From Clostridia bacterium (GTDB lineage: Bacteria > Bacillota > Clostridia > Lachnospirales > Lachnospiraceae): DNA of 64,000 bases. Made by a program: the position numbers and the translations under genes. Where the stretch lies: assembly GCA_910575245.1 (NCBI GenBank), contig CAJTEN010000018.1, positions 56,985-120,984 on the forward strand, given 5' to 3'. Shown one piece after another: positions 1 to 8,988 of this stretch. Position 1 is the first letter of the stretch. Each line of letters begins with the position of its first letter. Under the pieces are notes generated by a model. That model searched no databases. It was not told the DNA's origin and was given only the letters and a program-made list of their open reading frames with translations.

Positions 1-13
1 GGAGGGAGTGTTC

Positions 14-1669
14 ATGACATCAGAAAAAGACTGGATTAAAGATTTGGTTATATACCAAATATATCCCCGCAGTTTCTACGATGCCAATGGGGATGGAATC
101 GGAGACTTGCCGGGGGTACTGCAAAAGCTTGATTATCTGGAGGAACTGGGAGTGAACGCCATCTGGCTGTCGCCGGTGTACCGCTCACCCAATGATGACA
201 ACGGTTACGATATCTCCGGCTATCAGGAAATTATGGAGGAATTCGGCACCATGGAGGACTGGGAACGTCTGCGGGATGCCTGCCGGAAGAAGGGGATACG
301 AATTATTATGGATCTGGTGGTGAATCACTCCTCTGACGAGCATCCCTGGTTTCTTGAGTCACGGTCGGGCCGGGAGAACAGCAAGAGTGAATATTATATC
401 TGGCGTGACCCTGTGGATGGGCATGAGCCTAACAACTGGGCTTCCGTCTTTGGCGGCAGTGCCTGGGAATATGTGCCGGAACGGGGACAATACTATTTCC
501 ATTATTTTTCCAGGAAGCAGCCTGATCTCAACTGGGCATGCCCGCAGCTGCGGGAGGAGATTTTCCGGATGATGGATTGGTGGGTGGATAAAGGGGTGGA
601 AGGCTTTCGGGTAGATGCTATCAGCTATCTGGATAAGCCTCAGGATTTTCCGGACTCTGCCCAGCCTGCCCAGCCGGACGGATATTCTTTTCCGGACTGT
701 CTGGCGGGACGTCCCGGCACCCATGCCTATATTCGGGAGATGAACAGACGTGTCTATGCACCCCGTGGTGTGCTGACGGTGGGAGAGGTTTCGGCGCCTA
801 CCGTGGAAGAACTGGGCAATTATGTGCGGACAGGACGGGAGGAATTTGATATGGCCATTCCCTTTGTTCCGCCTGAGGTGGAGATTGCCACCTGGTCCCC
901 GGAAAAGCTGAAGTGTGATATTCAGGAAAGCTACGAAGCGTTGAAAGAAGACGGCTGGTGGGCACGTTTCTTCAGCAACCACGATAAACCAAGGCAAGTA
1001 TCTCTTTATGGTGATGACGGGCAGTATTGGGAGGTTTCGGCGAAATTCCTGGCGATGTTTCTACATAGTCTGCCTGGTACGCCCTTTGTGTACCAGGGGG
1101 AAGAGATCGGCATGACAAACGTAAGGTTTTCTTCCATAGAAGATTATAATGATCTGGGTACCCGGAATCAGTACCGGCAGAATCTGCTTTCCGGCATGTC
1201 GCCGGAAGACGCCTTGGCTCAGTCGCAACCGGAGAGCCGGGACAATGCCCGGACGCCCATGCAGTGGGACGGTTCTGCAAACGGCGGCTTTACGACAGGT
1301 ACGCCATGGCTGAAGGTGAATCCGAATGCGAAGAAGATTAACGTGGAGGCCCAGCGTCAGGATGCCTGCTCGATTTATCAGTGCTACCGGCGGTTGATTG
1401 CCTTGCGGAAGACGTCTTCGGCATTGACTCGAGGAGAGATGACGTTTCAGGAAACAGGATGCAAGGAAGTGATAGCCTTTACACGCAGTACGCCTGAGGA
1501 GACATTGCTGATGATCCATAACTTTTCCCGACAGGAGCACACCATTCCGGATGAGCTGTTGAAAGGAGCCGGAGAGGTACTGCTGTCCTCCTATGACAGG
1601 GAAGGCGGCTACCGGGGGCCTGCACTGCGGGCATATGAGTCCGTGATCTTCCGAATGGAGAAAGAGTAG
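14..1669 (+). CDS. GH13 alpha-glucosidase (oligo-1,6-glucosidase type)
   Basis: A 551-residue cytoplasmic glycoside hydrolase of family GH13. It should release glucose from the non-reducing end of alpha-1,6 or alpha-1,4 gluco-oligosaccharides. The conserved regions appear in order: DLVVNHSS near residue 100, GFRVDAIS with nucleophile Asp201, GEVS with acid/base Glu258, and SNHDKPR with transition-state stabiliser Asp324. There is no signal peptide. Length fits the oligo-1,6-glucosidase/trehalose-6-phosphate hydrolase group (about 550 aa). The ATG at 14 is chosen because GGAGGG at 1-6 sits correctly in front of it; an in-frame GTG at 8 is too close to that site. Upstream operon partners lie outside the window. 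Substrate choice between isomaltose, sucrose isomers and trehalose-6-P cannot be settled by eye. Confidence 0.93.
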   Translation: MTSEKDWIKDLVIYQIYPRSFYDANGDGIGDLPGVLQKLDYLEELGVNAIWLSPVYRSPNDDNGYDISGYQEIMEEFGTMEDWERLRDACRKKGIRIIMDLVVNHSSDEHPWFLESRSGRENSKSEYYIWRDPVDGHEPNNWASVFGGSAWEYVPERGQYYFHYFSRKQPDLNWACPQLREEIFRMMDWWVDKGVEGFRVDAISYLDKPQDFPDSAQPAQPDGYSFPDCLAGRPGTHAYIREMNRRVYAPRGVLTVGEVSAPTVEELGNYVRTGREEFDMAIPFVPPEVEIATWSPEKLKCDIQESYEALKEDGWWARFFSNHDKPRQVSLYGDDGQYWEVSAKFLAMFLHSLPGTPFVYQGEEIGMTNVRFSSIEDYNDLGTRNQYRQNLLSGMSPEDALAQSQPESRDNARTPMQWDGSANGGFTTGTPWLKVNPNAKKINVEAQRQDACSIYQCYRRLIALRKTSSALTRGEMTFQETGCKEVIAFTRSTPEETLLMIHNFSRQEHTIPDELLKGAGEVLLSSYDREGGYRGPALRAYESVIFRMEKE

Positions 1670-1700
1670 GCTTACGCCGGGGATGGCAGGAGGTGCAGAT

Positions 1701-1901
1701 ATGAGAAAATTGTTGGTATTCCGTATACTGTGTGTGGTTCTTCTGGCTGTGAGTGTTGCGGCGCTTTATATAGAAATCTACCGCAATGATATCGGAAGCA
1801 TGGCCGCTGTATATGTGTGGGCAGGGTTGGCAATTGCAGGTTTAGCCGGGAATGCAGTTGGCGCTCTGTATGATTATCTGCGTGTGAAGGATAAGGTGTA
1901 G
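1701..1901 (+). CDS. Small two-helix membrane protein
   Basis: A 66-residue protein beginning MRKLLVFRIL, with an AGGAGG-type site at about 1688-1694. Two hydrophobic segments are visible: residues about 5-22, and about 31-56, the latter rich in Ala, Gly and Val. The tail (YDYLRVKDKV) is charged. I do not recognise a family. It lies about 30 nt after the glucosidase stop, in the same orientation and ahead of a terminator, so the two are probably co-transcribed. Confidence 0.6.
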   Translation: MRKLLVFRILCVVLLAVSVAALYIEIYRNDIGSMAAVYVWAGLAIAGLAGNAVGALYDYLRVKDKV

Positions 1902-1903
1902 AG

Positions 1904-1932
1904 CAAGGCTGCCGTTTCACAGGCAGCCTTTA
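1904..1932 (+). terminator. Intrinsic terminator after glucosidase unit
   Basis: AGGCTGCC (1906-1913) pairs with GGCAGCCT (1922-1929) around an 8-nt loop, followed by a short T-containing tail. It separates the glucosidase unit from the surface-protein gene. Confidence 0.65.
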
Positions 1933-2005
1933 GCATAATATATTTATATGGGGAGCAATGTCATTCAAAAGTTCTTCCCATAACGAAAAACAGGAGGTTG
2001 TGAAA

Positions 2006-5000
2006 TTGAAAAAACGAATTCTTTCAGTCGTTTTGGCACTGAGTTTGTGTGTTTCTTCCCCGTCAGTGGCGTACGCATATCAGGAAGATTTTTCGCAGCA
2101 GGAAGATACTGCTGCAGGAGAGGCCGCAGAGGGCTCGGACATGAGTAACGATGTGTCTGACGGCCCGGAGGAAGCCCCACCGCAGCAGGATGATGCTGCT
2201 ACGGACGGGAACACAGAGGGCTCGGACAGCAGTGACGATGTGTCTGACGGCCCGGAGGAAGCCCCACCGCAGCAGGATGATGCTGCTACGGACGGGAACA
2301 CAGAGGGCTCGGACAGTAGTGACGATGTGTCTGACGGCCCGGAGGAAGCCCCACCGCAGCAGGATGATACTGTTACAGACGAAACTACAGAGGGCTCAGA
2401 CCGCAGCGATGATGTGTCTGACGGCCCGGAAGAAGCCCCACCGCAGCAGGATGATGCTGCTACAGAGGAAATCACAGACGGTTTGGACACAGGTGATGAT
2501 ATGGTTACTGACCCGAGGGAAGATCCTTTGCGGCAGAAGGATGCTGTTACGGAAGAAACACTGTTCGGACTGACTGCCCGCGACGGTACGGTCCCTACTC
2601 CGACGGAAGTTTATCAGGCCATGATGGCACTGAAAGAGCAGGATGGGTATAAGGAGGGAACAACGTGGACCGACGATGAACCATATTCAGACACAAAGGG
2701 ATATTACCGCTGGAAGGGCGGAACCCTTGGCGGAGTGAATATCGTTGCCGTAGGCTGTGTAGCCTTCGCTTTTATATTAAGCGATGCGGCATTTGGCAGT
2801 CTGCCGGCCAGGATGTACGCACCGGGTGCGTTTTCATTTGAGGATATCAAAGTAGGAGATATCCTGCGGGTAAACACGGATACCCATACTGTGATTGTGC
2901 TCGAGGTGAGTGAGGCGGGCGTGGTGGTTGCCGAGGGAAACAACAGCGGTAAGGTTCATTGGGGAAGGGCAATTTCCAAGAATGATGTGATGAATAACAC
3001 TAGTCATTATATCACCCGTTATCCGGAGGGCTATGTTTCACCAGATGACCCTACAGCCAACGACATAATCGGAGAGGGAACTCTTGGCGGAGGACTGACC
3101 TGGGAATTGACGAAAGCGGGTACACTTACCATCTCCGGAAAAGGAGCCATGCCCGACTTTAGCAGTACCGGAGAACAGCCGTGGAACGCTTACAGCGACA
3201 AGATCCGGAAGGCCGTTATCGGGGATGGCATTACCAGTATCGGTTCCTGTGCTTTTTGGGGCTGCGGGGTTCTCAGTGCGCAGCTTCCTTCCAGTGTGAC
3301 AACAATTGGCAACAGTGCGTTTCGCAGCTCTTCGATGATTTCCGTGACCATTCCTTCCGGCGTGAAAACTATCGGGGACAGCGCTTTCCGTGACTGTCAG
3401 AATCTCAGCTCGGTGACTTTTTCCGAAGGACTGGAAACCATCGTACAGAATGCGTTCCGTTCTTGCACAAGTCTTGAGTCGGTAGTCTTGCCTGCCAGTA
3501 TCGGGGAGGTGGGAGCCGCTGCCTTTTATCAATGTACGGCAATGACAAGCGCGACGTTTGCTCCCGGCAGTAAGCAGGTTACGCTGGGCGACAACCTGTT
3601 TACGCAATGCTATTATCTGATGAATGTAACATTGCCCATAAATATAGACTGTATTGGTGAGGGGATGTTTCAGAATTGCCATATGCTTCCAGGAGTAATC
3701 ATTCCGCAGGGCGCAAAAAGCATTGGAGGGTCAGCATTTGCTTCCTCCGGCGTCAGTGTTGTCGTAATTCCGTACAGCGTGGAGGAAATAGGGATAGCCG
3801 CATTTTCAGCCTGTCCTCTGACTGATATCTACTTTACTGGTACCGAGGAGCAGTGGAATAGTATAAGTAAAATAGGTGATACGGCATCAACATTGTCAAA
3901 GGTGACGATACATTATAATTACGTCCCTGACACCAAGCCGGATCCCGAACCAGATCCCGAACCTGATCCGGGTCCTGATGAAGGCGACGATGATCCGGCA
4001 GTCATTGACGGAAAGCTTACCGCTAATCCGAAAGCCGGAGAAGTGGAGGCGGGTACACGTGTCAGGCTCACTACGGAAGCAGAGGGCGGTAAGATTTATT
4101 ATACACTGGATGGAACGGTCCCTACTGTGAAAGGCGGGACTCCGTATACGGAAGAAACCGCAATTATTATTAACGAAGATACCACCATTAAAGCTATTGT
4201 CGTGACAGTTGGTGTAAATGAGGGAGAAGAAGTAATAACCGGAAAGAGTGAAGTCGCAGTCTTTCCGTATACAGTCAAGAAGGATGAAGAAATTGAAACA
4301 TCCGCAACCGAATATGTAGTAACCTTTGTAGCCGGTTTGGCTGTATACAGACAGAAATACGAAGTAGGAAGCCTGATTTCCGAAATACCGGAGGGTGTAT
4401 ATAAACTCGTGGATAATGCACCTATAGAGGGTCTTTATACAGACAGATTATTTACTGCCAAGTCAAAATGGAATCAGAATACTTCTGTCGTACTGGCAAA
4501 TGTTACATTGTATGTAAGATATGCCAATAAGATTTCGGAAGATGAAGACGGAAATTCTTCCGGGGTTCTCGTTCAGGCTATTCCGGACCAGGTATATACG
4601 GGTGCTGATATTAAGCCGGATGTTGTAGTATATGCCGTAGACGGCACACTGCTTAAGAAGGGCAGGGACTATACGATAACGTATACAAAGAATGCTTCCA
4701 CAAAGGCTAATATTGACAGGAACGGAAATCCAATCGAGGGCGCAGCCCAGCCTTATCTTACGATCAAAGGTAAAGGAAATTATGATACGGAACCGGTAAA
4801 GGTAAGATTTAATATAATCCCGGCTTCTATCGGAAGCGGAAGTACCTTTGCATCAGGCTTTTCTGCCAGGATAAATGAGTCAATCATACTTGGAAGCAAG
4901 CCTGTAGCCGCCGTAACTTCCTTGAAGTATAAGAAAGCAATGACAATAGGCGCCGATTATACAGTGGCAATAACATATAATGGAGAAGACACAACAAAAG

Positions 5001-6583
5001 GAGTTACAACAGATGCTAAAGATTTGCCGGCTGTGAATGAAGAAGGTAACTACACGGTGACTGTCACGGGAACAGGCAATTACTGTGGTACGGTTACGAA
5101 GACAATCAGCGCTTCCGATAAGGATCATTTATTGAGCAGCGCTGCTGTTAAGCTGGGAAGCAGTATTAAGAGATTAGATTTTGAGTCCATCGGGACAGGA
5201 AGCGGCAAGATTGACATGAACAACATTGCATCAGGTAAGGCAACTCCGGATTCCAGAAAGTTTACCGTCATCGCTAAAAACAAAGTTCCGCTTACTACAG
5301 ATCAGTATACGTATAAAGTAGTTTATGCCAATGGTTCAACAACAACTCCCGCAGTCGGCAAGGCACAGCTGATTATTACGGCAAATCCTGGTTCAGGTTA
5401 CTTCGGTTCCAAGTCGGTGCCCTTTACTGTTGTAGGTAAGACTGCAAAAACAGGTGTTACTGTAGGCGATGCTACAGGCAGGCTTGCGGATGTAGTTTAT
5501 ACCGGCAAGGCACATACTGAGTACAACAATGTTGAAGTCAGAACGGTCAGTGATCAAAGACTATTAGTCCATAAGAAAGACTACACGATCACATATAAGA
5601 ACAATATCAGGAAGGGTACTGCTGCCATGACTTTCACGATGCTGCCTGAATCAGGTTATACGGGAAGTATCAAGGCAACATTTAAGATTACCGCAGTAAC
5701 AATAACGCCCGATTTGATAACGAATGTAACTGACTTTACCAGGAGCGGTGATGCCGTTAAACTGAATAAAGCCGTCAGTTTCAGTAAAGCAGGAGTAAAA
5801 CCTTCCGATATGGTTACAATGAGTCTTGCCAGTGGATATACATTACAGGAAGGTACAGACTATACCGTAGCTTATAAGAATAATACCGCAATCTCAGACG
5901 GTACTAAGGTGCCGACTATGACTGTTAAAGGGAAGGGCAGCTTTGCAGGTTCATATACAATAACATTTGATATTGTACCGGTTTCACTAGAAGAATTGTA
6001 TAACACCGGTGACCTTGATGTGACGGTTACATCACAGGCATATAAGTCATCTGGCAGTGCTTATGCAGTTAAGGTTAAGCTGACAGACAAAGGCAAGACT
6101 CTGAGTGCGGGAAAGGATTATGTACTCGGCGACCCTGTTGAAGCGGCAGCTGTCGAGACTTATTTGCATGGGGATGGCGCCCGGCCTGAAGTAACGGTTT
6201 CGGGCGACAAAGGAATCAGCGGATGCTACACAGGAGAGATCCGTGTACCGCTTTCCTTCTATGATCCTGAAAACAAGATGACAGCCGGAAATGTAACGAT
6301 CGAGTTTAAGGATGAGAATGGTAATGAGATAGAAGCGTATTATCGTAATGGAGCACAGGTAACTATGGACGATTATCTGCAGGTATATTTTACGGCGGCT
6401 GACGGAAGTAAAAAGTTACTTGACAAGGACAGCTATAAGGCTACATGGGGGAAGAATAACACAGCAGGAGACAGGAAAGGTACTGTTACGATCATCGGGC
6501 AGGGTAAATATGGCGGAAGCGTAAAATGTACGTTCCCTATCATGAAATTAGGTTTAACGACCGATGCTCCGGCACATGCATGA
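2006..6583 (+). CDS. Secreted multidomain surface protein: papain-fold-like domain, BspA LRRs, Ig-like repeats
   Basis: A 1525-residue exported protein. The TTG at 2006 is preferred because AGGAGG at 1992-1997 precedes it and a clean signal peptide follows (KKRILSVVLALSLC, ending SVAYA); the ATG at 1958 would place 16 charged residues before it. Order of parts: an acidic repeat tract (about residues 49-190); a domain with AVGCVAFAF, DTHTVIVLE and AEGNN that looks like a papain-fold CHAP/amidase module with candidate Cys and His; BspA-type leucine-rich repeats (IGSCAF, IGDSAF and similar) to about residue 630; a DPEPDPEP linker; a chitobiase C-terminal-like segment (IYYTLDGTVPT); then repeated Ig-like modules with GRDYTITY and GKGNY signatures. 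No LPXTG anchor is seen, so it is probably secreted or wall-associated through its repeats. Role is unknown; adhesion or wall binding is inference. Confidence 0.85.
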   Translation: MKKRILSVVLALSLCVSSPSVAYAYQEDFSQQEDTAAGEAAEGSDMSNDVSDGPEEAPPQQDDAATDGNTEGSDSSDDVSDGPEEAPPQQDDAATDGNTEGSDSSDDVSDGPEEAPPQQDDTVTDETTEGSDRSDDVSDGPEEAPPQQDDAATEEITDGLDTGDDMVTDPREDPLRQKDAVTEETLFGLTARDGTVPTPTEVYQAMMALKEQDGYKEGTTWTDDEPYSDTKGYYRWKGGTLGGVNIVAVGCVAFAFILSDAAFGSLPARMYAPGAFSFEDIKVGDILRVNTDTHTVIVLEVSEAGVVVAEGNNSGKVHWGRAISKNDVMNNTSHYITRYPEGYVSPDDPTANDIIGEGTLGGGLTWELTKAGTLTISGKGAMPDFSSTGEQPWNAYSDKIRKAVIGDGITSIGSCAFWGCGVLSAQLPSSVTTIGNSAFRSSSMISVTIPSGVKTIGDSAFRDCQNLSSVTFSEGLETIVQNAFRSCTSLESVVLPASIGEVGAAAFYQCTAMTSATFAPGSKQVTLGDNLFTQCYYLMNVTLPINIDCIGEGMFQNCHMLPGVIIPQGAKSIGGSAFASSGVSVVVIPYSVEEIGIAAFSACPLTDIYFTGTEEQWNSISKIGDTASTLSKVTIHYNYVPDTKPDPEPDPEPDPGPDEGDDDPAVIDGKLTANPKAGEVEAGTRVRLTTEAEGGKIYYTLDGTVPTVKGGTPYTEETAIIINEDTTIKAIVVTVGVNEGEEVITGKSEVAVFPYTVKKDEEIETSATEYVVTFVAGLAVYRQKYEVGSLISEIPEGVYKLVDNAPIEGLYTDRLFTAKSKWNQNTSVVLANVTLYVRYANKISEDEDGNSSGVLVQAIPDQVYTGADIKPDVVVYAVDGTLLKKGRDYTITYTKNASTKANIDRNGNPIEGAAQPYLTIKGKGNYDTEPVKVRFNIIPASIGSGSTFASGFSARINESIILGSKPVAAVTSLKYKKAMTIGADYTVAITYNGEDTTKGVTTDAKDLPAVNEEGNYTVTVTGTGNYCGTVTKTISASDKDHLLSSAAVKLGSSIKRLDFESIGTGSGKIDMNNIASGKATPDSRKFTVIAKNKVPLTTDQYTYKVVYANGSTTTPAVGKAQLIITANPGSGYFGSKSVPFTVVGKTAKTGVTVGDATGRLADVVYTGKAHTEYNNVEVRTVSDQRLLVHKKDYTITYKNNIRKGTAAMTFTMLPESGYTGSIKATFKITAVTITPDLITNVTDFTRSGDAVKLNKAVSFSKAGVKPSDMVTMSLASGYTLQEGTDYTVAYKNNTAISDGTKVPTMTVKGKGSFAGSYTITFDIVPVSLEELYNTGDLDVTVTSQAYKSSGSAYAVKVKLTDKGKTLSAGKDYVLGDPVEAAAVETYLHGDGARPEVTVSGDKGISGCYTGEIRVPLSFYDPENKMTAGNVTIEFKDENGNEIEAYYRNGAQVTMDDYLQVYFTAADGSKKLLDKDSYKATWGKNNTAGDRKGTVTIIGQGKYGGSVKCTFPIMKLGLTTDAPAHA
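2150..2584 (+). repeat. 87-bp in-frame tandem repeats
   Basis: Four well-conserved 87-bp units start at 2150, 2237, 2324 and 2411, with a degenerate fifth from 2498. Each encodes 29 acidic residues containing DGPEEAPPQQDD. The second and third units are nearly identical at DNA level, which implies recent expansion. The tract forms an extended spacer between the signal peptide and the first folded domain. Confidence 0.95.
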
Positions 6584-6618
6584 ATTATTTCAGAAGAATC
6601 GCCACAAAGCGATTCTTC

Positions 6619-6680
6619 AAGACGAAACTTAGATTTTCTTAGGCGGTGTCTTTTGACGCCTTAGAAAATCTTTTCGTCTT
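6619..6680 (+). terminator. Long hairpin terminator after surface protein gene
   Basis: Nested arms AAGACGAAA (from 6619) and AGATTTTCTTAGGCG (6631-6645) pair with CGCCTTAGAAAATCT and TTTTCGTCTT (to 6680). The stem is long and nearly perfect. It lies between the surface-protein stop and the BlaI promoter and could act in both directions. Confidence 0.7.
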
Positions 6681-6687
6681 ATTTTAC

Positions 6688-6756
6688 TTGACAACGCTAT
6701 TATACGAGCGCATAATGAGTTATACATTTGTATAATTTATTATGCGCTCGTGTAAT
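6688..6756 (+). promoter_or_regulatory. Promoter embedded in a long palindromic operator (BlaI type)
   Basis: TTGACA (6688-6693) and CATAAT (6711-6716) are 17 nt apart. An inverted repeat, ATTATACGAGCGCATAAT (6699-6716) against ATTATGCGCTCGTGTAAT (6739-6756), covers the -10 with one mismatch. Its centre holds a second dyad, TATACATTTGTATAA, which resembles the TACA-N-TGTA operators of BlaI/MecI repressors. The downstream gene encodes such a repressor, so autoregulation is the natural reading. Confidence 0.8.
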
Positions 6757-6771
6757 AAGGAGGTATATGCT

Positions 6772-7182
6772 ATGAGCCATTTTTTTAAGAAGCTGGGGGA
6801 AGCAGAGTTGGAAATCATGCAGGTGATCTGGAACAGTGCTGCTCCTGTCACATCCAATTACATTCTGAAAGAGCTGCAGGGAAGGAGAAAATGGCAGCTT
6901 TCCACGTTAATGACATCACTGACACGATTATCGGATAAAGGATTTGTCAGCTGTGACCGTTCAACCGGGACGAATCTGTATTCTTTTCGTATTACTGAAA
7001 ACGAATATAAGACCGGTGCGAGCACCCATTTTTTGGAAAAGCTGTATAACAATTCTATACAGAATATGGTAGCTACGCTGTATAGCAATAAAGCAATCAA
7101 GAAATCGGATGTGGAAGAGCTAAGAAGCTTTCTGGACAAAATACAGGAAGAACATTCTATGGAGGAGGATAAGGAATCATAG
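6772..7182 (+). CDS. BlaI/MecI-family winged-helix repressor
   Basis: A 136-residue repressor (MSHFFKKLGEAELEIM...). The N-terminal winged helix has the hallmark LGEAELEIMQVIW segment and the recognition region STLMTSLTRLSDKGF; the C-terminal half should be the dimerisation helix pair. ATG 6772 is chosen because AAGGAGG (6757-6763) lies 8 nt upstream; the longer frame from 6742 begins inside the operator palindrome. The gene abuts the M56 sensor gene. By family knowledge it represses its own operon until the sensor triggers its cleavage or release. Confidence 0.9.
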   Translation: MSHFFKKLGEAELEIMQVIWNSAAPVTSNYILKELQGRRKWQLSTLMTSLTRLSDKGFVSCDRSTGTNLYSFRITENEYKTGASTHFLEKLYNNSIQNMVATLYSNKAIKKSDVEELRSFLDKIQEEHSMEEDKES

Positions 7183-8940
7183 ATGGTTACAGATTTTTTC
7201 TTATCAGTATTCGCAATTTCGGTATCGGTCAGTCTGATTGTCATCTTATTGCTGCTGCTTTCGCCCTTATTGGATAAACGTTATGCTGCCAAATGGAAAT
7301 ACTGGATCTGGATCTTCCTTGCGTTACGGCTGCTCTTACCCTACAGCTGGGGCGGCGGTAGACCGGCAGCCGACATTGTGCGGCAGACGGAGCGTCAGGA
7401 GCTTTCGCAAGGCAGGGAAGGCGATTCCCGGCATCCGTCCGGGCAGACTGTGCCGTTGCGGAGAATCATGGTACAGATACCGGAACCGCTTACAACGCCG
7501 TTTGACGCGCAGGGAAAAGGGGATGGCGGTGTCACGGTGCTTGACATAATCGCTGATATCTGGATAACTGTCAGCCTGATTTTGCTGGGAACTCATCTGA
7601 TCAGCTATTTCTATTATAGATATCAGGTGCAGCGAAGGGGAAAGCGGATGAAAGCTGTGCCTGTTATGCAGCAGGTGTATGAATTGAAACGGGAACTGCA
7701 TATAAGGCCGGCGGTACATGTAGTAGAATATTCCGAAGCGTCCAGTCCTATGATGATAGGGTTTCTTCATCCTGTGTTAATTCTTCCGGATGAAAATTAT
7801 GACGCGGAGAATCTTTTCTTTATCCTGAAACACGAACTGATCCATTGGAAAAGAAAGGATGTATATATCAAGCTGCTTCTTGCGGCGGCAAATGCAGTGC
7901 ACTGGTTTAATCCGCTGATCTGGATCATGCAGAAAGAAGCGGTTATCGATATGGAGCTGTCCTGTGATGAGAGGGTCACACAGGGCGCCGGCTATGCAGA
8001 ATGCAAGGCATATACGGAAGCGCTTCTATCTACGATTCACAAGCAGTGCGCAAAGAAAAATATGATATCTACACAATTTTACGGAGGGAAACAGATTATG
8101 AAAAAGCGTTTTCAAAATATTTTGAGCAGAACAAGGAAGAAAAACGGGGCGGCAGTTTTGGTATGCGCGATGATTCTGACAATCAGTCTGGGAACTATGA
8201 TAGGATGCTCGGCTGCAAAAGACAATACGGAAGATTCATCCAGGCAGGACACAGTGGCAGATATGGCCGGGAACGACGGACAGGATGCAGCGGTAGATAC
8301 GGCCGGGAATGACAGACAGGATGCAGCGGCGGATATGGCCGGGAACGGCGCACAGGGAGCAGCGGCAGATACGGTCGGGAACGGCGGACAGGGTGCAGGG
8401 AGAGATACGGCCGGAAGTGGTCAGAACAGGACGGATGATAGCAGTGCGGAGAATGCTCAGGATAGATCCTTTGAGGAGAATGGGGCATCTGACACGATGA
8501 CTCTTACAATTATGAAAGAAGGAGAGCCGGAAGAAAAACAGGCTGTACTTGCGGTCGAGGAGGGGTACTCACTGTACCTGCCGGAAGGGGAATGGCAGAA
8601 AAACAGTGAAGGCATTTGGCAGGCGGCGGTCAATGAGGACGTATGCATCTGGGTAGAGCGCTATGACAGAGAGCAGCTGACCGAGCAGTTTCAGCTTCCC
8701 CTGGGAACAGGAATCGTGACTATAGAGAACACGCCGGAAGATGGCAATGTCTCAGATGCTGACCTTGCCAATATGGAACTGACGCAGACAGACGGAGGGC
8801 TTGTATATCATGAGAAGCTATACGGGGATGGAAGCAATGTGTGGTGCGTATTCTACTGCTATCCGGAGGAAGCGGAAGAAGGCTGGGGAAGAGAACTTCC
8901 GGTAATCGCTGATACGTTTGCGGTTACGGTATCAGAGTAA
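7183..8940 (+). CDS. M56 (BlaR1/MecR1-like) membrane metalloprotease sensor
   Basis: A 585-residue membrane protein starting directly after the repressor stop. Hydrophobic segments lie at about residues 3-27, 34-50, 120-145 and 320-340. The zinc protease motif HELIHWKRKD has its HExxH at residues 217-221, and the later Glu of WIMQKEAVIDMELSCDE matches the third ligand region. After the last membrane segment comes MIGCSAAKD, a lipobox-like stretch, then a 12-residue repeat tract and a C-terminal extracytoplasmic domain of about 150 residues with no penicillin-binding motif. It therefore probably senses something other than beta-lactams directly. It should work with the BlaI-type repressor next to it. 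Confidence 0.88.
   Translation: MVTDFFLSVFAISVSVSLIVILLLLLSPLLDKRYAAKWKYWIWIFLALRLLLPYSWGGGRPAADIVRQTERQELSQGREGDSRHPSGQTVPLRRIMVQIPEPLTTPFDAQGKGDGGVTVLDIIADIWITVSLILLGTHLISYFYYRYQVQRRGKRMKAVPVMQQVYELKRELHIRPAVHVVEYSEASSPMMIGFLHPVLILPDENYDAENLFFILKHELIHWKRKDVYIKLLLAAANAVHWFNPLIWIMQKEAVIDMELSCDERVTQGAGYAECKAYTEALLSTIHKQCAKKNMISTQFYGGKQIMKKRFQNILSRTRKKNGAAVLVCAMILTISLGTMIGCSAAKDNTEDSSRQDTVADMAGNDGQDAAVDTAGNDRQDAAADMAGNGAQGAAADTVGNGGQGAGRDTAGSGQNRTDDSSAENAQDRSFEENGASDTMTLTIMKEGEPEEKQAVLAVEEGYSLYLPEGEWQKNSEGIWQAAVNEDVCIWVERYDREQLTEQFQLPLGTGIVTIENTPEDGNVSDADLANMELTQTDGGLVYHEKLYGDGSNVWCVFYCYPEEAEEGWGRELPVIADTFAVTVSE
8260..8403 (+). repeat. 36-bp in-frame tandem repeats in the M56 sensor
   Basis: Four 36-bp units beginning with GAT encode variants of D(M/T)AGNxxQDAAx, followed by a partial fifth. 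They form a Gly/Ala/Asp-rich linker between the last membrane segment and the external domain. Confidence 0.8.
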
Positions 8941-8988
8941 GACGAAATAATATGAAACGTAAAATGCAATTCGGAAATGGAGAAAACT

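Noticed and set aside
359..997. Long minus-strand ORF inside the GH13 gene
   Set aside because: Antisense shadow of a strongly conserved enzyme; no start signal or domain.
2080..2490. Antisense 136-residue ORF with Ser/Cys-rich repeats
   Set aside because: It is the reverse complement of the 87-bp coding repeats, has no ribosome site and exists only because the repeat is stop-free in that frame.
2150..2584. CRISPR array or non-coding satellite
   Set aside because: The 87-bp units are contiguous without variable spacers and keep one open frame with an acidic protein product.
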